A DNA stretch of 64,000 nucleotides from Adhaeribacter soli (GTDB taxonomy: Bacteria > Bacteroidota > Bacteroidia > Cytophagales > Hymenobacteraceae). The stretch's first letter is position 1. Each line of letters opens with the position of its first letter. Of this stretch, positions 33,931-42,864 are shown one piece after another. The notes beneath the pieces are model-generated. The model searched no databases. It saw only the letters and a list, made by a program, of their open reading frames with translations, and was not told where the DNA came from. The stretch is from positions 62,001-126,000 of the forward strand of contig NZ_VTWT01000010.1 of NCBI RefSeq assembly GCF_008727925.1, given 5' to 3'. Made by a program: the position numbers and the translations under genes.

Positions 33931-35306
33931 ATCTGACCGAAAAAGAAAATGCTCCCGTTCGCGGTTTCCAGGCGCTGGAACTGGCCCGCACGCCCCGCTG
34001 GGGTAAAACCCTGGCCCTTTGGTGCGCCGCCATCTTCGGGTTTCTGGTCCTGCTGCTTTTCCTTCCCTGGACCCAGAACATCAGCTCCTACGGCACGCTT
34101 ACCACTATATCGCCGGCCGAGCGTCCGCAAACCATTAACAGCACCATTGCCGGCCGCATCGAAAAATGGCACGTGCGCGAAGGGCAGCTCGTAGAAAAAG
34201 GCGACACCATTGTAAGCCTGGCGGAAGTAAAAGACAAATACATGGACCCGGCCCTGCTGAAGCGTCTGGAAGAACAACTTAAAGCCAAAGAACAATCGCT
34301 GGAAGCCACCGAGCAAAAAGCCGAAGACCTGGACAGGCAGCTGGAAGCCTTGCGGCAGGGTTTGCAGGTAAGCCTCGACAAAGCCCGGAATAAAGTGCGC
34401 CAGACCCGCCTGAAAGTGCAAAGCGACAGCGCCGACGTAATCGCGCAGCGCAACGAAGCCCAGATTGCCCGCGTGCGCCTCGAACGGCAAGAGACGTTAT
34501 ACCGCCAGGGCCTGAAATCGTTGAACGAAGTGGAATCGGCCCGGCTGAAGCAGCAGGAAGCCCAGGCCAAGCTGGTTTCGAGCCAGAACAAACTGGGCAC
34601 CTCGCGCAACGAACTGGTAAACGCAAGATTAGAATTAAGCAGTCTGCAGGCGGAATACGCCGATAAAATTGCCAAAGCCGAAGCTGAACAAAATGCCACC
34701 CGTTCCTATGCCTACAGCGCCGCTTCCGAAATAGCCAAAGCCCGGAGCGAGCTCAGCAGCACGGTCATCAGAAGCTCTTTTTACCAGATCACGGCACCGC
34801 AACAGGGCTACGTAGTGAAAACTCTTAAGGCCGGTATCGGGGAAATCGTAAAAGAAGCCGAAGCTATTGCCACGGTCGTTCCGGTTGCCCCCCATCTGGC
34901 CGCTGAGCTTTACGTGAACCCGCTCGATTTGCCCCTGCTCCGAACCGGGCAGGAGGTCCGGCTGCAGTTCGAAGGCTGGCCTACCCTGGTTTTCTCCGGC
35001 TGGCCAAACATAAGTACAGGTACCTTTGCCGGCAAAATAGCGGTAATCGACAACCTCGACACCCAGGGCAAATACCGCATTCTGGTAACCCCTGATCCGA
35101 AAGAAGAGCCCTGGCCGGAACAATTGCGGGTGGGTTCGGGCGTGTACGGCTGGGCCTTGCTGGGCAACGTGCCGGTTTGGTACGAGCTGTGGCGGCAAAT
35201 GAACGGTTTCCCGGCAGATTTCCCGCGCAACGGCCCGCAAGCTGCCCCTTACAAAGAAAAACTGAAGCCAACCAAAGACGATGCCGCCAAAGAAGAAGAT
35301 AAATAA
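33927..35306 (+). CDS. HlyD-family membrane-fusion protein
   Basis: The 459-residue adaptor has one membrane helix (about 29-46, LALWCAAIFGFLVLLLFLPW), a lipoyl-like half domain (TINSTIAGRIEKWHVREGQ with LVEKGDTIVSL, about 68-95), a long coiled coil (about 110-275) rich in Lys, Glu, Gln and Arg, the second lipoyl half (ITAPQQGYVVKTLKAGIGEI) and a beta-barrel domain (LPLLRTGQEVRLQFEGWP). It links the inner-membrane ABC exporter to the outer-membrane channel. It overlaps the genes before (4 bases) and after (26 bases), so the three are co-translated. Confidence 0.9.
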   Translation: MNLTEKENAPVRGFQALELARTPRWGKTLALWCAAIFGFLVLLLFLPWTQNISSYGTLTTISPAERPQTINSTIAGRIEKWHVREGQLVEKGDTIVSLAEVKDKYMDPALLKRLEEQLKAKEQSLEATEQKAEDLDRQLEALRQGLQVSLDKARNKVRQTRLKVQSDSADVIAQRNEAQIARVRLERQETLYRQGLKSLNEVESARLKQQEAQAKLVSSQNKLGTSRNELVNARLELSSLQAEYADKIAKAEAEQNATRSYAYSAASEIAKARSELSSTVIRSSFYQITAPQQGYVVKTLKAGIGEIVKEAEAIATVVPVAPHLAAELYVNPLDLPLLRTGQEVRLQFEGWPTLVFSGWPNISTGTFAGKIAVIDNLDTQGKYRILVTPDPKEEPWPEQLRVGSGVYGWALLGNVPVWYELWRQMNGFPADFPRNGPQAAPYKEKLKPTKDDAAKEEDK

Positions 35307-36729
35307 CCCTGCTTTTCTGTTGCTGGCATTTGCGCTGGGCTTGTTGCTTTTCCCGGCCCGGAACGCTATGGCCCAGGCCGAAAAAAGTGCCCTGGTCTTT
35401 ACCCTGGATGCTTTCTTTGAACAAATTTTGCAGCACCATCCAGTGGCCAAACAGGCCGCGCTTTTACCTGAACAGGCCCGCCAGGAGATCCGGGTGGCCC
35501 GCGGCCAATTCGACCCGAGCCTGAACAGCTACTACAGCAGCAAGGAGTTTACCGGCAAAAATTACTACCGCCTCTGGGATAGCAACCTGAAAATACCCAC
35601 CTGGTTCGGGCCGGAACTGAAAGCCGGTTTTGAAGACAACAGCGGCATTTACCTTAACCCGCAGAATACGGTTCCGGAAGAAGGGTTGCTGTATGCCGGT
35701 CTTTCGGTACCTATCGGGCAGGGTTTGCTCATAGACCAACGGCGGGCGGCTTTGCGGCAGGCCAAACTGGCAACGGGTATGCTGGAAGCGGAACGCATAA
35801 AAACCATAAACAAACTGCTGCTGCAGGCCGCCAAAGATTACTGGGACTGGTATTTTGCATTTCAGCAGCGGGAGCTTTACCTGAAAGGGCTGCAGTTTGC
35901 CAACGTCCGGAGGCAGGCAGTTGGCCAACGAGCTGCTTCTGGCGATCTGGCTGCCATCGATACCGTGGAAGCCGCCATTGAAGTGAAGAAAAGAGAAGTT
36001 ACGTACCAGGAAGCTGAAGTGCAGTTTCAGAATGCCCGGCTGCTGGTTTCGAATTACCTGTGGCAGGAAAACCTGGAACCGGTAGAATTACCCGAAAATG
36101 CCATCCCCGCCGATTACGGCAGCGCCCTTACGCCCCTTTCAGCCGATTCGCTGCAGCGCCTCTTAGAGCAGGCCCAGACCCGGCACCCCGACCTACTGAA
36201 ACTTCAGCTAAAGAACCAGCAACTGGAATACGACCGGCGGGTGCAGGCCGATAAATTCAAGCCTAAGCTGAACGCCGAATATTACCTGCTGCAACGCCGC
36301 CTGGCCCCGAACCCGGAGTATTTTGCCAACGGGTACCTGCTCGATAATTACAAATTCGGGCTGAGCTTCAGTTATCCGCTGCTGCTCCGGGCTGAACGCG
36401 GAAAATACCAGCTCATGAAACTGAAACTGCTCGACAATAACCTGGAAACCCAGCAAACCCGGCGCGAAGTACTGAACCAGGTGCAGGCCGCTTACAACCA
36501 ATGGCAAACCCTGGAGCAGCAGTTGCAGCGGCAGGAGCAGCTCGTGCAGCAATCGCAACTGTTGCGCGATGCCGAACAGGCGCTCTTCGAAGCCGGCGAA
36601 AGCTCCTTGTTCCTGACCAATTCCCGCGAAATGAGTTTGCTTACCAACGAAATAAAACTCTACGAACTGAAAGCCAAATACGCCAAAAACAAAACCTTTC
36701 TGCAGTGGGCCGCCGGCAGCATCCGTTAA
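35281..36729 (+). CDS. TolC-family outer-membrane channel protein
   Basis: The 482-residue product has a signal peptide (NPAFLLLAFALGLLLFPARNA, shown here as its 20-residue core region) ending near AMA-QA, followed by two outer-membrane-efflux-protein repeats: long coiled-coil helices (about 130-240 and 345-450) separated by strands (ELKAGFEDNSGIYLNP, KLNAEYYLLQRRL, KFGLSFSYPLLLRAERG). It would form the trimeric channel of the export system. It begins within the end of the HlyD gene, 26 bases before that gene's stop. No substrate gene (for example with RTX repeats) is adjacent. Confidence 0.88.
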   Translation: MPPKKKINNPAFLLLAFALGLLLFPARNAMAQAEKSALVFTLDAFFEQILQHHPVAKQAALLPEQARQEIRVARGQFDPSLNSYYSSKEFTGKNYYRLWDSNLKIPTWFGPELKAGFEDNSGIYLNPQNTVPEEGLLYAGLSVPIGQGLLIDQRRAALRQAKLATGMLEAERIKTINKLLLQAAKDYWDWYFAFQQRELYLKGLQFANVRRQAVGQRAASGDLAAIDTVEAAIEVKKREVTYQEAEVQFQNARLLVSNYLWQENLEPVELPENAIPADYGSALTPLSADSLQRLLEQAQTRHPDLLKLQLKNQQLEYDRRVQADKFKPKLNAEYYLLQRRLAPNPEYFANGYLLDNYKFGLSFSYPLLLRAERGKYQLMKLKLLDNNLETQQTRREVLNQVQAAYNQWQTLEQQLQRQEQLVQQSQLLRDAEQALFEAGESSLFLTNSREMSLLTNEIKLYELKAKYAKNKTFLQWAAGSIR

Positions 36730-36899
36730 GAGCAGAAACTCTTCAGGAGTTCCGGTTAAAACTGTTTCACAAGTCAAGCATTTGCAAATAAAACTTCATT
36801 CCCGCAATTAAAAGAAAACAGCCCGGCCTAATTCCGCGTAGAGTTTAATTTCCGGAGAAACTATTTCTCTTTCAACTTCTTAAACACCAGCGAATAGGC

Positions 36900-36907
36900 T
36901 AACTTTG
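36900..36907 (+). promoter_or_regulatory. -7 promoter element (TAACTTTG) of the 36947 operon
   Basis: TAACTTTG is a perfect match to TAnnTTTG 39 bases before the ATG at 36947. It lies within the extended frame that starts with TTG at 36905, supporting the later start. Confidence 0.6.
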
Positions 36908-36946
36908 CCGGCACCTGTTCTTTTACTCACTTACCTGCACAATCTT

Positions 36947-37588
36947 ATGCGTTTTCCGAATTTCATTCCTTTTTCCTGTTCCGTCGTTGCCCTTGCGTTA
37001 TTATTTTCCTGCTCTTCTGAAAACAAGCCAACCGCCACAACTCAAATTGATAGCTCCAAGGACCTGACCGATACAATTGCCACTACCCCCAAGCCCGACC
37101 CTAAAATTATTGAAGCAGAGCAATATACCTTGACAACCGGACACGCCGGAAAAATAAAACTGAACATGAGCTCGGATTCCCTGAAAGCCATGGTACCGGC
37201 AGAGAACCTGAAAACCGTGCAAAGGGTCCTGGAAGGCGTGCCATACACGGCCTATGAATTGCGCAATGCCCAGTCCGGAAACCAGTTGCTTTTACTGGCT
37301 GAAGAAAGCTGCGCCAACCAGAATTGCACCATTTTCCGCATCCGGGTGGTAAGCCCTAAATTCAAAACAGATAAAGGAGTCCGCGTAGGTTCTACCTTTG
37401 CCGACGTAAAAAATGCCTACCCGCTATCGTTTATCGGCATCGGCGAATCGGATTACGTAGCAGTATCGGACGAGAATAAAATGACCTTCACCCTGGATAT
37501 CACCCATTTCCCGCCTAAGGAACTGGCCAAAGTAAAGCCGGAGGAAATCCCGGATTCTACGAAAGTTACCAGCATTATGCTGTTCTGA
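36947..37588 (+). CDS. Hypothetical lipoprotein, 213 aa
   Basis: FIPFSCSVVALALLFSCSSE is an SPII signal with the lipobox cysteine near residue 23, followed by a Thr/Asp/Pro linker to about residue 55. The globular part (TGHAGKIKLNMSSDSLKAMV, ELRNAQSGNQLLLLAEESC, IFRIRVVSPKFKTDKGVRVG, STFADVKNAYPLSF) contains the 'GVRVGSTFADVKNAYP' pattern found in many Bacteroidota lipoproteins of unknown function in which a residue ladder of beta strands is predicted. It is 17 bases upstream of a DoxX gene, so they share an operon. Confidence 0.75.
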   Translation: MRFPNFIPFSCSVVALALLFSCSSENKPTATTQIDSSKDLTDTIATTPKPDPKIIEAEQYTLTTGHAGKIKLNMSSDSLKAMVPAENLKTVQRVLEGVPYTAYELRNAQSGNQLLLLAEESCANQNCTIFRIRVVSPKFKTDKGVRVGSTFADVKNAYPLSFIGIGESDYVAVSDENKMTFTLDITHFPPKELAKVKPEEIPDSTKVTSIMLF

Positions 37589-37605
37589 TAATTACCTGGC
37601 AAACC

Positions 37606-38037
37606 ATGAAATTTCTCCGCAATTACTACCCGAACCGCGATCTTGGTTTACTCATTTTACGAATTCTCCTCGGGATTATGTTCATGCTGCACGGCTGGCC
37701 TAAAATTGCCGGCGGCACCGAAAAATGGACAGCCATTGGCGGTTCCATGAGCAGCTTCGGCATTGAATTTATGCCGGGTTTCTGGGGCTTTATGGCTGCA
37801 TTCACCGAATTTTTCGGCGGTTTTTTATTCATTATCGGGCTTTTTTTCCGGCCGGTTAATTTGCTGCTTCTCCTTACCATGATCGTGGCCACCGCAAAGC
37901 ACGCCTCCGCCGGCGATGGCTTTATCGGCTACTCGCACGCGCTGGAAGCCGGGATCCTGTTTTTCAGTTTGCTTTTTATTGGTCCGGGCCGGTATAGTTT
38001 AGATGCGAAGTATTTTCCGGGGGAACGGTTGCGTTAG
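37606..38037 (+). CDS. DoxX-family membrane protein
   Basis: The 143-residue protein has four predicted membrane helices and DoxX signatures: GLLILRILLGIMFMLHGWPKI, GFWGFMAAFTEFFGGFLFIIG and LLLLTMIVATAKH. DoxX-type proteins are integral membrane subunits associated with quinone-linked oxidoreductases or thiol-oxidation complexes; the specific role is not defined. It follows the 36947 lipoprotein by 17 bases and ends at a terminator. Confidence 0.88.
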   Translation: MKFLRNYYPNRDLGLLILRILLGIMFMLHGWPKIAGGTEKWTAIGGSMSSFGIEFMPGFWGFMAAFTEFFGGFLFIIGLFFRPVNLLLLLTMIVATAKHASAGDGFIGYSHALEAGILFFSLLFIGPGRYSLDAKYFPGERLR

Positions 38038-38071
38038 TTTTTTCGGGCTGAATGTAAATCGTTTAATTTTC

Positions 38072-38108
38072 AAACCTCCCAGGTTTCAGAAACCTGGGAG
38101 GTTTTTTG
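38072..38108 (+). terminator. Terminator after the DoxX gene
   Basis: aacctcccaggttt pairs with aaacctgggaggtt around a minimal loop, followed by TTTTG; 34 bases after the stop. Confidence 0.88.
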
Positions 38109-38167
38109 TTTTAAATCAGTACCAAATTCCTCCCTGAAACCCACCGGATTTTTCGTAAATTCCCCCG

Positions 38168-39952
38168 ATGAAAATCCGTTTTCTGCTTTTATTTTTTACC
38201 GGCCTAACCCTACCCTTTATGGAAACCATTTCCGCACCCGTTAAAACCGACTGGCAAACGCCCTACGAAAAAGGCAACGGCAACCAGACCGTAACCTACG
38301 CCGACTGCATTGCCTGGTACCAGAAACTCGACAAGGAATACGCGCAAATAAAGATCCGGGAATACGGTAAAACCGACGTGGGCAAACCGCTGCATCTGGT
38401 AGTTTTTTCGCCGGAAAAAGTATTTGATCCGGACAAGATCCGCAAGCATAACAAGCGCATTTTATTTATTCAGAACGGCATTCATCCCGGCGAACCGGAA
38501 GGCATCGATGCGAGCATGATGCTGCTCCGCGACCTGCTGCAAAAGCCTGAATGGAAGCAACAATTGCAGAACTTGGTAATTATTGTAGTGCCGGTTTACA
38601 ACGTAGATGGCATGCTAAACCGCAACTCCGGCACGCGGGCGAACCAGGACGGCCCGGAAAGTTACGGCTTCCGCGGAAACGCCCGCAACCTCGACCTGAA
38701 CCGTGATTACATCAAAACCGAATCGGGCAACGCAAAGGCCTTTCAGGAGATTTTCCAGGAATGGCAGCCCGATATTTTCGTGGAAACCCACACCAGCAAC
38801 GGCGCCGACTACCAGTACGTGATGACCCTGATCGCGACGCAGAAAGACAAGCTGCAACCGGTTTTAGGCCAGTATCTGGAAGCCGAAATGCTGCCGCACC
38901 TGTACGCCGAAATGGAAAAAGCCGGCTTCCCGATGATCCCTTACGTGAACTCGAAGGAAGAAACGCCGGAAAGCGGGATTGTCGATTTTCTGGAAAGTCC
39001 GCGTTACAGCACCGGTTATGCCGCTTTGTTCAATACCATCGGGTTTATGCCGGAAACGCACATGCTGAAGCCTTACAAGCAACGCGTAGAAAGCACCTAC
39101 AAATTGCTGGAGATCTACATTAAACTGGTGAACCGCGATGCCGATAAGATAGGAAAATTAAGAGCACAGGCTTGGGCCGAAACCTTAAAGCAAAAGAACT
39201 TCCCGCTGAACTGGAAACCGAACGAGCAAAAATCGGTGCAAATCCCTTTTAAAGGCTACGAAGCCGGCTACAAAAAAAGCGAAGTTTCCGGCGCCGACCG
39301 TCTGTATTACGACCGCACCAAACCGTTCACCCGCAACATCACCTATTTCAATACCTACGAACCAAACGTTACCGTCTCCCGGCCGGAAGCCTACATTATT
39401 CCCCAAGCCTGGCCGGAAGTAATTGAGCGCTTGAAACGCAACGGCATTGCCGTGCAGCAGCTTAAAAACGACAGGGTTTTGCCGGTAGATAGTTACTACA
39501 TCACCGGTTTCGAATCGTTTCCGCGCCCGTTCGAAGGTCATTACCTGCACTACAACGTAAAGCTGCGCACCGAAAAACAAAACTGGCAATTCTTCGAAGG
39601 CGATTATGTGGTCTTTACCGATCAGCAGCACGTACGCTACGTCATAGAAACGCTCGAGCCGCAAGCCTCTGATTCCTTCTTCGCCTGGAATTTCTTCGAC
39701 GCCATTTTAGGCCGCAAGGAATATTTTTCGCCCTACATTTTTGAAGATACTGCCGCCGAATTGTTGCAAAAGAATCCGGAACTGAAAGCTGCTTTAGAGA
39801 AAGGCAAAACCGAAAACCCGGAACTGAAAAACAACCCGCAAGCGCAACTCGAATTCATTTACCAGCGCTCCGAACATTACGAAAACACGCACATGCGCTA
39901 CCCGATCGTACGGGTGGAAAATGCGGCAGAGTTGCGGCAGTTCTTGAAGTAA
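38168..39952 (+). CDS. Secreted M14-family zinc carboxypeptidase
   Basis: The 594-residue protein has a signal peptide (MKIRFLLLFFTGLTLPFMET) and an M14 domain over about residues 35-330. Zinc ligands are visible as His and Glu in NGIHPGEPEG (near residues 101-104) and His in ETHTSNGADY (near 207), with VYNVDGMLNRNSGTRANQDG and NLDLNRDYIK lining the site and MPETHMLK carrying the catalytic Glu candidate. The C-terminal 260 residues form an additional beta domain seen in Bacteroidota members. It should act in the periplasm on peptides or peptidoglycan stems. Confidence 0.92.
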   Translation: MKIRFLLLFFTGLTLPFMETISAPVKTDWQTPYEKGNGNQTVTYADCIAWYQKLDKEYAQIKIREYGKTDVGKPLHLVVFSPEKVFDPDKIRKHNKRILFIQNGIHPGEPEGIDASMMLLRDLLQKPEWKQQLQNLVIIVVPVYNVDGMLNRNSGTRANQDGPESYGFRGNARNLDLNRDYIKTESGNAKAFQEIFQEWQPDIFVETHTSNGADYQYVMTLIATQKDKLQPVLGQYLEAEMLPHLYAEMEKAGFPMIPYVNSKEETPESGIVDFLESPRYSTGYAALFNTIGFMPETHMLKPYKQRVESTYKLLEIYIKLVNRDADKIGKLRAQAWAETLKQKNFPLNWKPNEQKSVQIPFKGYEAGYKKSEVSGADRLYYDRTKPFTRNITYFNTYEPNVTVSRPEAYIIPQAWPEVIERLKRNGIAVQQLKNDRVLPVDSYYITGFESFPRPFEGHYLHYNVKLRTEKQNWQFFEGDYVVFTDQQHVRYVIETLEPQASDSFFAWNFFDAILGRKEYFSPYIFEDTAAELLQKNPELKAALEKGKTENPELKNNPQAQLEFIYQRSEHYENTHMRYPIVRVENAAELRQFLK

Positions 39953-39997
39953 AAACGGTAGCGTTATGAGCACTTATCCATCACATTGGAAGGACTA

Positions 39998-40552
39998 ATG
40001 ATAGATAAAGAAAGAAGAAAAAAACTTGCACTTCATTTGCGGCATTTATCAGTTGGACAGACCAGCAATGATGATTTTGAGGAAGCTATTACAGAAGAAG
40101 TGTCAAATGGTTGGTTGCCTGAACAATATTATCGAGCAAAAGAAGCAAAAACAGATGACCCAATTATTATTCCTATGCTTGAATTGTGCTGGGGTTTATA
40201 CGATGACACGAGGAATCATAAATTGGCTGGCTCAGATAAATTAAGTGATGAAGCTTTGAAAGTAATTGCACGTAGCATTCTTTTCTTGCATTCTGATCAG
40301 GAATATGAATGGCCCTATATAAACCTCAATAGTACTTTATTTAGTCTTACTTTCGAAGACTTTATATTGTCCATATTGACACTTGGGCAACACTATCGGA
40401 ACAAAAAGGAAGAACAATTACAATCTTATGAGGAATGGAAAAAATTGGGAGATTATGATGTCTGGCCATTCTTCAGCAAAGCTGAATATGAAGGCCAACT
40501 TTGTAAACAACCATTCTTAATTGGACAGGAAAAATCAAACGCACAGCATTAA
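39998..40552 (+). CDS. Hypothetical protein, 184 aa, A/T-rich
   Basis: GGAAGGA seven bases before the ATG at 39998 supports this start over the TTG at 39986. The product is cytoplasmic and mostly helical: RRKKLALHLRHLSVGQTSND, DDFEEAIT, GWLPEQYYRAKEAK, PIIIPMLELCWGLYDDTRNH, LSDEALKVIARSILFLHSDQ, EYEWPYINLN. The 'FLHSDQEYEWP' segment looks conserved, as in a small family of uncharacterised proteins known from mobile or accessory loci. Its base composition is clearly more A/T-rich than the neighbours and it has a real Shine-Dalgarno, so it may be acquired. Function unknown. Confidence 0.7.
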   Translation: MIDKERRKKLALHLRHLSVGQTSNDDFEEAITEEVSNGWLPEQYYRAKEAKTDDPIIIPMLELCWGLYDDTRNHKLAGSDKLSDEALKVIARSILFLHSDQEYEWPYINLNSTLFSLTFEDFILSILTLGQHYRNKKEEQLQSYEEWKKLGDYDVWPFFSKAEYEGQLCKQPFLIGQEKSNAQH

Positions 40553-40663
40553 ATTTAAAGACTAATGAAAATGCGTTGAGAAATTCAATTAATTAACTTT
40601 CCAATCCAAAAACGATAACGCTTTAAGCATAAAAACTATCTTTCGCAAAAAACACCTACACCT

Positions 40664-41554
40664 TTGGCAAACGTTTTAGAAATTCAGGGTTTATCGAAAA
40701 ATTACGGTTCGGTAACCGCTTTACAAAACCTGTCGTTGCAGGTACCGCAAGGAAGTATTTACGGCTTGCTGGGGCCGAACGGCAGCGGCAAAACCACCAC
40801 CCTCGGCATTGTGCTCGACGTTTTAAAAGCTTCGGCCGGAACATTCCAGTGGTTTGGGCAACCCTATACCGGAACCGTAAAACGCAGCATCGGCGCCATT
40901 CTGGAAACGCCGAATTTTTACCCGTACCTTTCGGCTTATAAAAACCTGCAGATCGCCGCCGATATAAAAAAAGCGCCTCATTCCGATATTCCCCAGGTAC
41001 TGGAAATGACCGGTCTGGCCGCGCGCCAAAATTCGCCGTTTCGTACTTTTTCCCTTGGCATGAAACAGCGTCTGGCTTTGGCTTCGGCCCTGCTGGGCAA
41101 CCCGGAAGTGCTCGTGCTCGACGAACCAACCAACGGCCTCGACCCCCAGGGCATTGCCGACGTACGAAACCTGATCCGGAACATTGCCGCCCAGGGCAAA
41201 ACCATTATCCTGGCCAGCCACCTGCTCGATGAAGTGGAAAAGGTTTGCACCCATGTAGCCGTTCTGCAGAAAGGCATTCTGAAAGCAGAGGGAAATGTGT
41301 CGAACATCCTTGCTCAGCAGGACCAGGTACTGATAACTGTTCCCCAACCGGAAAAAGCACTTTCCCTGCTTCAAAACCTACCCTTTGTAGAAAGCATTAA
41401 AACCGAACGCGAATGGCTGCAGTTGGTCCTGAAAAACGGCTATAGCAGCACCGACATCAACAAAACGCTTTTCGAAAACGGCATTGTGGCTTCCCAGATC
41501 ATGGTCCGCAAGAAAAGTCTAGAAAGCCAGTTTTTGGAGATTGTTAACAAGTAG
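40664..41554 (+). CDS. ABC transporter ATP-binding protein (ABC-2 type)
   Basis: The 296-residue ATPase has Walker A GPNGSGKTTT (near 40-48), signature FSLGMKQRLALA, Walker B VLVLDEPTNGLDPQG and the H-loop ILASHLLDE; the last 70 residues are the C-terminal extension typical of CcmA/NatA-type exporters. It starts at TTG (40664), where the N-terminus MANVLEIQGLSKNYGSVTAL fits the family. A matching permease gene lies at 42865, after a 557-base repeat region and a TPR gene. The substrate is unknown; antibiotics, ions or bacteriocins are typical of the class. Confidence 0.9.
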   Translation: MANVLEIQGLSKNYGSVTALQNLSLQVPQGSIYGLLGPNGSGKTTTLGIVLDVLKASAGTFQWFGQPYTGTVKRSIGAILETPNFYPYLSAYKNLQIAADIKKAPHSDIPQVLEMTGLAARQNSPFRTFSLGMKQRLALASALLGNPEVLVLDEPTNGLDPQGIADVRNLIRNIAAQGKTIILASHLLDEVEKVCTHVAVLQKGILKAEGNVSNILAQQDQVLITVPQPEKALSLLQNLPFVESIKTEREWLQLVLKNGYSSTDINKTLFENGIVASQIMVRKKSLESQFLEIVNK

Positions 41555-41683
41555 ATTTGAAGATTTGGAAATTTGAAGATTTGAAAATGGAAAATTTAGG
41601 GTTGAATTAGCCGATAATGCTATTGCAGGTTGGAATTCGCTCAAAAGAGATTTTCTAACTGCCCTTACGCAGGTAGGAGCAAA

Positions 41684-41812
41684 GTCCCCCTTTGGAGGAG
41701 GTAGGGGGAGGATTTTACATTATGTAATTTTTAACAATGATCCGATAAATCTCCTGTCCTCCCCCTACCCCCTCCAAAGGGGGACCTCAAAAAACTTGTG
41801 TAACGTCAGTTT
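41684..41812. repeat. Inverted-repeat element with G-rich arms, copy B
   Basis: Arms 41684-41711 and 41758-41785 are complementary over 28 bases with one mismatch and enclose 46 A/T-rich bases. Beyond the right arm stands ctcaaaaaacttgtgtaacg, the reverse complement of the flank seen before copy A at 30566, so the two copies are inverted relative to each other and share flanking sequence. The copy lies in the 557-base spacer between the ABC ATPase and TPR genes. Confidence 0.8.
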
Positions 41813-41837
41813 CTAATTCAATTATTGCCTTCTCGCA

Positions 41838-41960
41838 TTACCCAATTAGCACATTAAAAAATTAGCACATTAAATAAGCCGCTCTTTGTAGTCTTCCGAA
41901 GGAGGACTGCAAAGCAAGAATGAAACAAGCCGTCTCCGACGGCGCTGTCTAATGCAAGGC
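41838..41960. repeat. Short direct repeats and a gccgtc/gacggc hairpin segment
   Basis: attagcacattaaa occurs twice in tandem near 41844-41873, followed by a 'cttccgaaggaggac' segment and the hairpin gccgtc-tcc-gacggc at 41929-41943. The latter is the reverse-oriented partner of the 11540-11554 hairpin. The rest of the spacer up to 42111 is A/T-rich; no gene is visible. Confidence 0.55.
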
Positions 41961-42111
41961 AGAAAGCGCTGAGTGTGATGCACCTATCTTAAAGCAATCA
42001 CTAACTTTAAAACCAAGCAACAATCACAAAATCAATTACTTAACAAATAAAACAACCAAATTTCCCGTTTTAAGGTAAACAGCCCAAACCAAAGGAGCTG
42101 TTTCCTTACCA

Positions 42112-42819
42112 ATGAAAAAGATTTTCTTATACCTGATTGTTGCCCTTCAGTTAGCCGGCTGTGCCCGCGTCCGTTCCAAAGTTCACGAAGAAAAAGGCGA
42201 AGCCAAAGTGCAGGAAAATGACCTGCAGGCCGCTCTGGCGCAATACGACCGCGCCATTCAGCTGCAACGAACCGACGGCGATCTGTACCGGAAACGCGGC
42301 CTGCTGAAATTTGAAATGAACGATTTGCCCGGCGCCCTTTCCGACCTGAATACCGCGGAAATGTACAATGCCGCCGATGCCGAAGCCTTTAAGACCCGCG
42401 CCGATATTCACACCAAAAGCAAGGAATTTAAGAAAGCCTTTCCGGACTACGACAAAGCCATTGCCCTGAAACCCGATTATGCCGCCGCCTACAACAACCG
42501 CGGCCTGGCCAAAGTCCGTCTGCATAACCTTCGCGGTGCCCTGGCCGATTACAACAAAGCCATTTCCCTCGACCCGAATTACGCCATCGCCTACCTGAAC
42601 CGGGCCAACATCAAGCTAAAAAATAAAGAATACCGTCCGGCCCTGATCGATTACGACCGCGCCATTGAGCTCGATAATTCCCTGGCCGAAGCGTACGTGA
42701 ACCGGGGTGTGCTGAAAAGAACAGTGGTAGACAAAGCGGGCGCCTGTGCCGATTGGCGGAAAGCGGCTGACCTGGGAAATATTAATGCCACAGGATTTCT
42801 GAAAAGGTATTGCCGCTAA
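42112..42819 (+). CDS. TPR-repeat lipoprotein
   Basis: MKKIFLYLIVALQLAGCARV is an SPII signal (Cys17). Residues about 28-235 are six consecutive tetratricopeptide repeats, each with the A-x-x-x-Y/F-x-x-A-x-x-L pattern (DLQAALAQYDRAIQLQRTDG, LPGALSDLNTAEMY, EFKKAFPDYDKAIALKPDYA, LRGALADYNKAISLDPNYA, EYRPALIDYDRAIELDNSLA, KAGACADWRKAADLGN). TPR lipoproteins are protein-interaction scaffolds in the envelope. It is 45 bases upstream of the ABC permease gene and may be co-transcribed. Confidence 0.88.
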   Translation: MKKIFLYLIVALQLAGCARVRSKVHEEKGEAKVQENDLQAALAQYDRAIQLQRTDGDLYRKRGLLKFEMNDLPGALSDLNTAEMYNAADAEAFKTRADIHTKSKEFKKAFPDYDKAIALKPDYAAAYNNRGLAKVRLHNLRGALADYNKAISLDPNYAIAYLNRANIKLKNKEYRPALIDYDRAIELDNSLAEAYVNRGVLKRTVVDKAGACADWRKAADLGNINATGFLKRYCR

Positions 42820-42864
42820 GCATTTTTTTGCGAAATTCCGGCTCCTAAACCAACCGCTGCCTTT

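Noticed and set aside
33618-34490. 290-residue leftward frame across the ABC/HlyD junction
   Set aside because: It mirrors the coding frames of both exporter genes and has no family features.
34635-35450. 271-residue leftward frame opposite HlyD/TolC
   Set aside because: Antisense frame with cysteine- and arginine-rich, unlikely composition.
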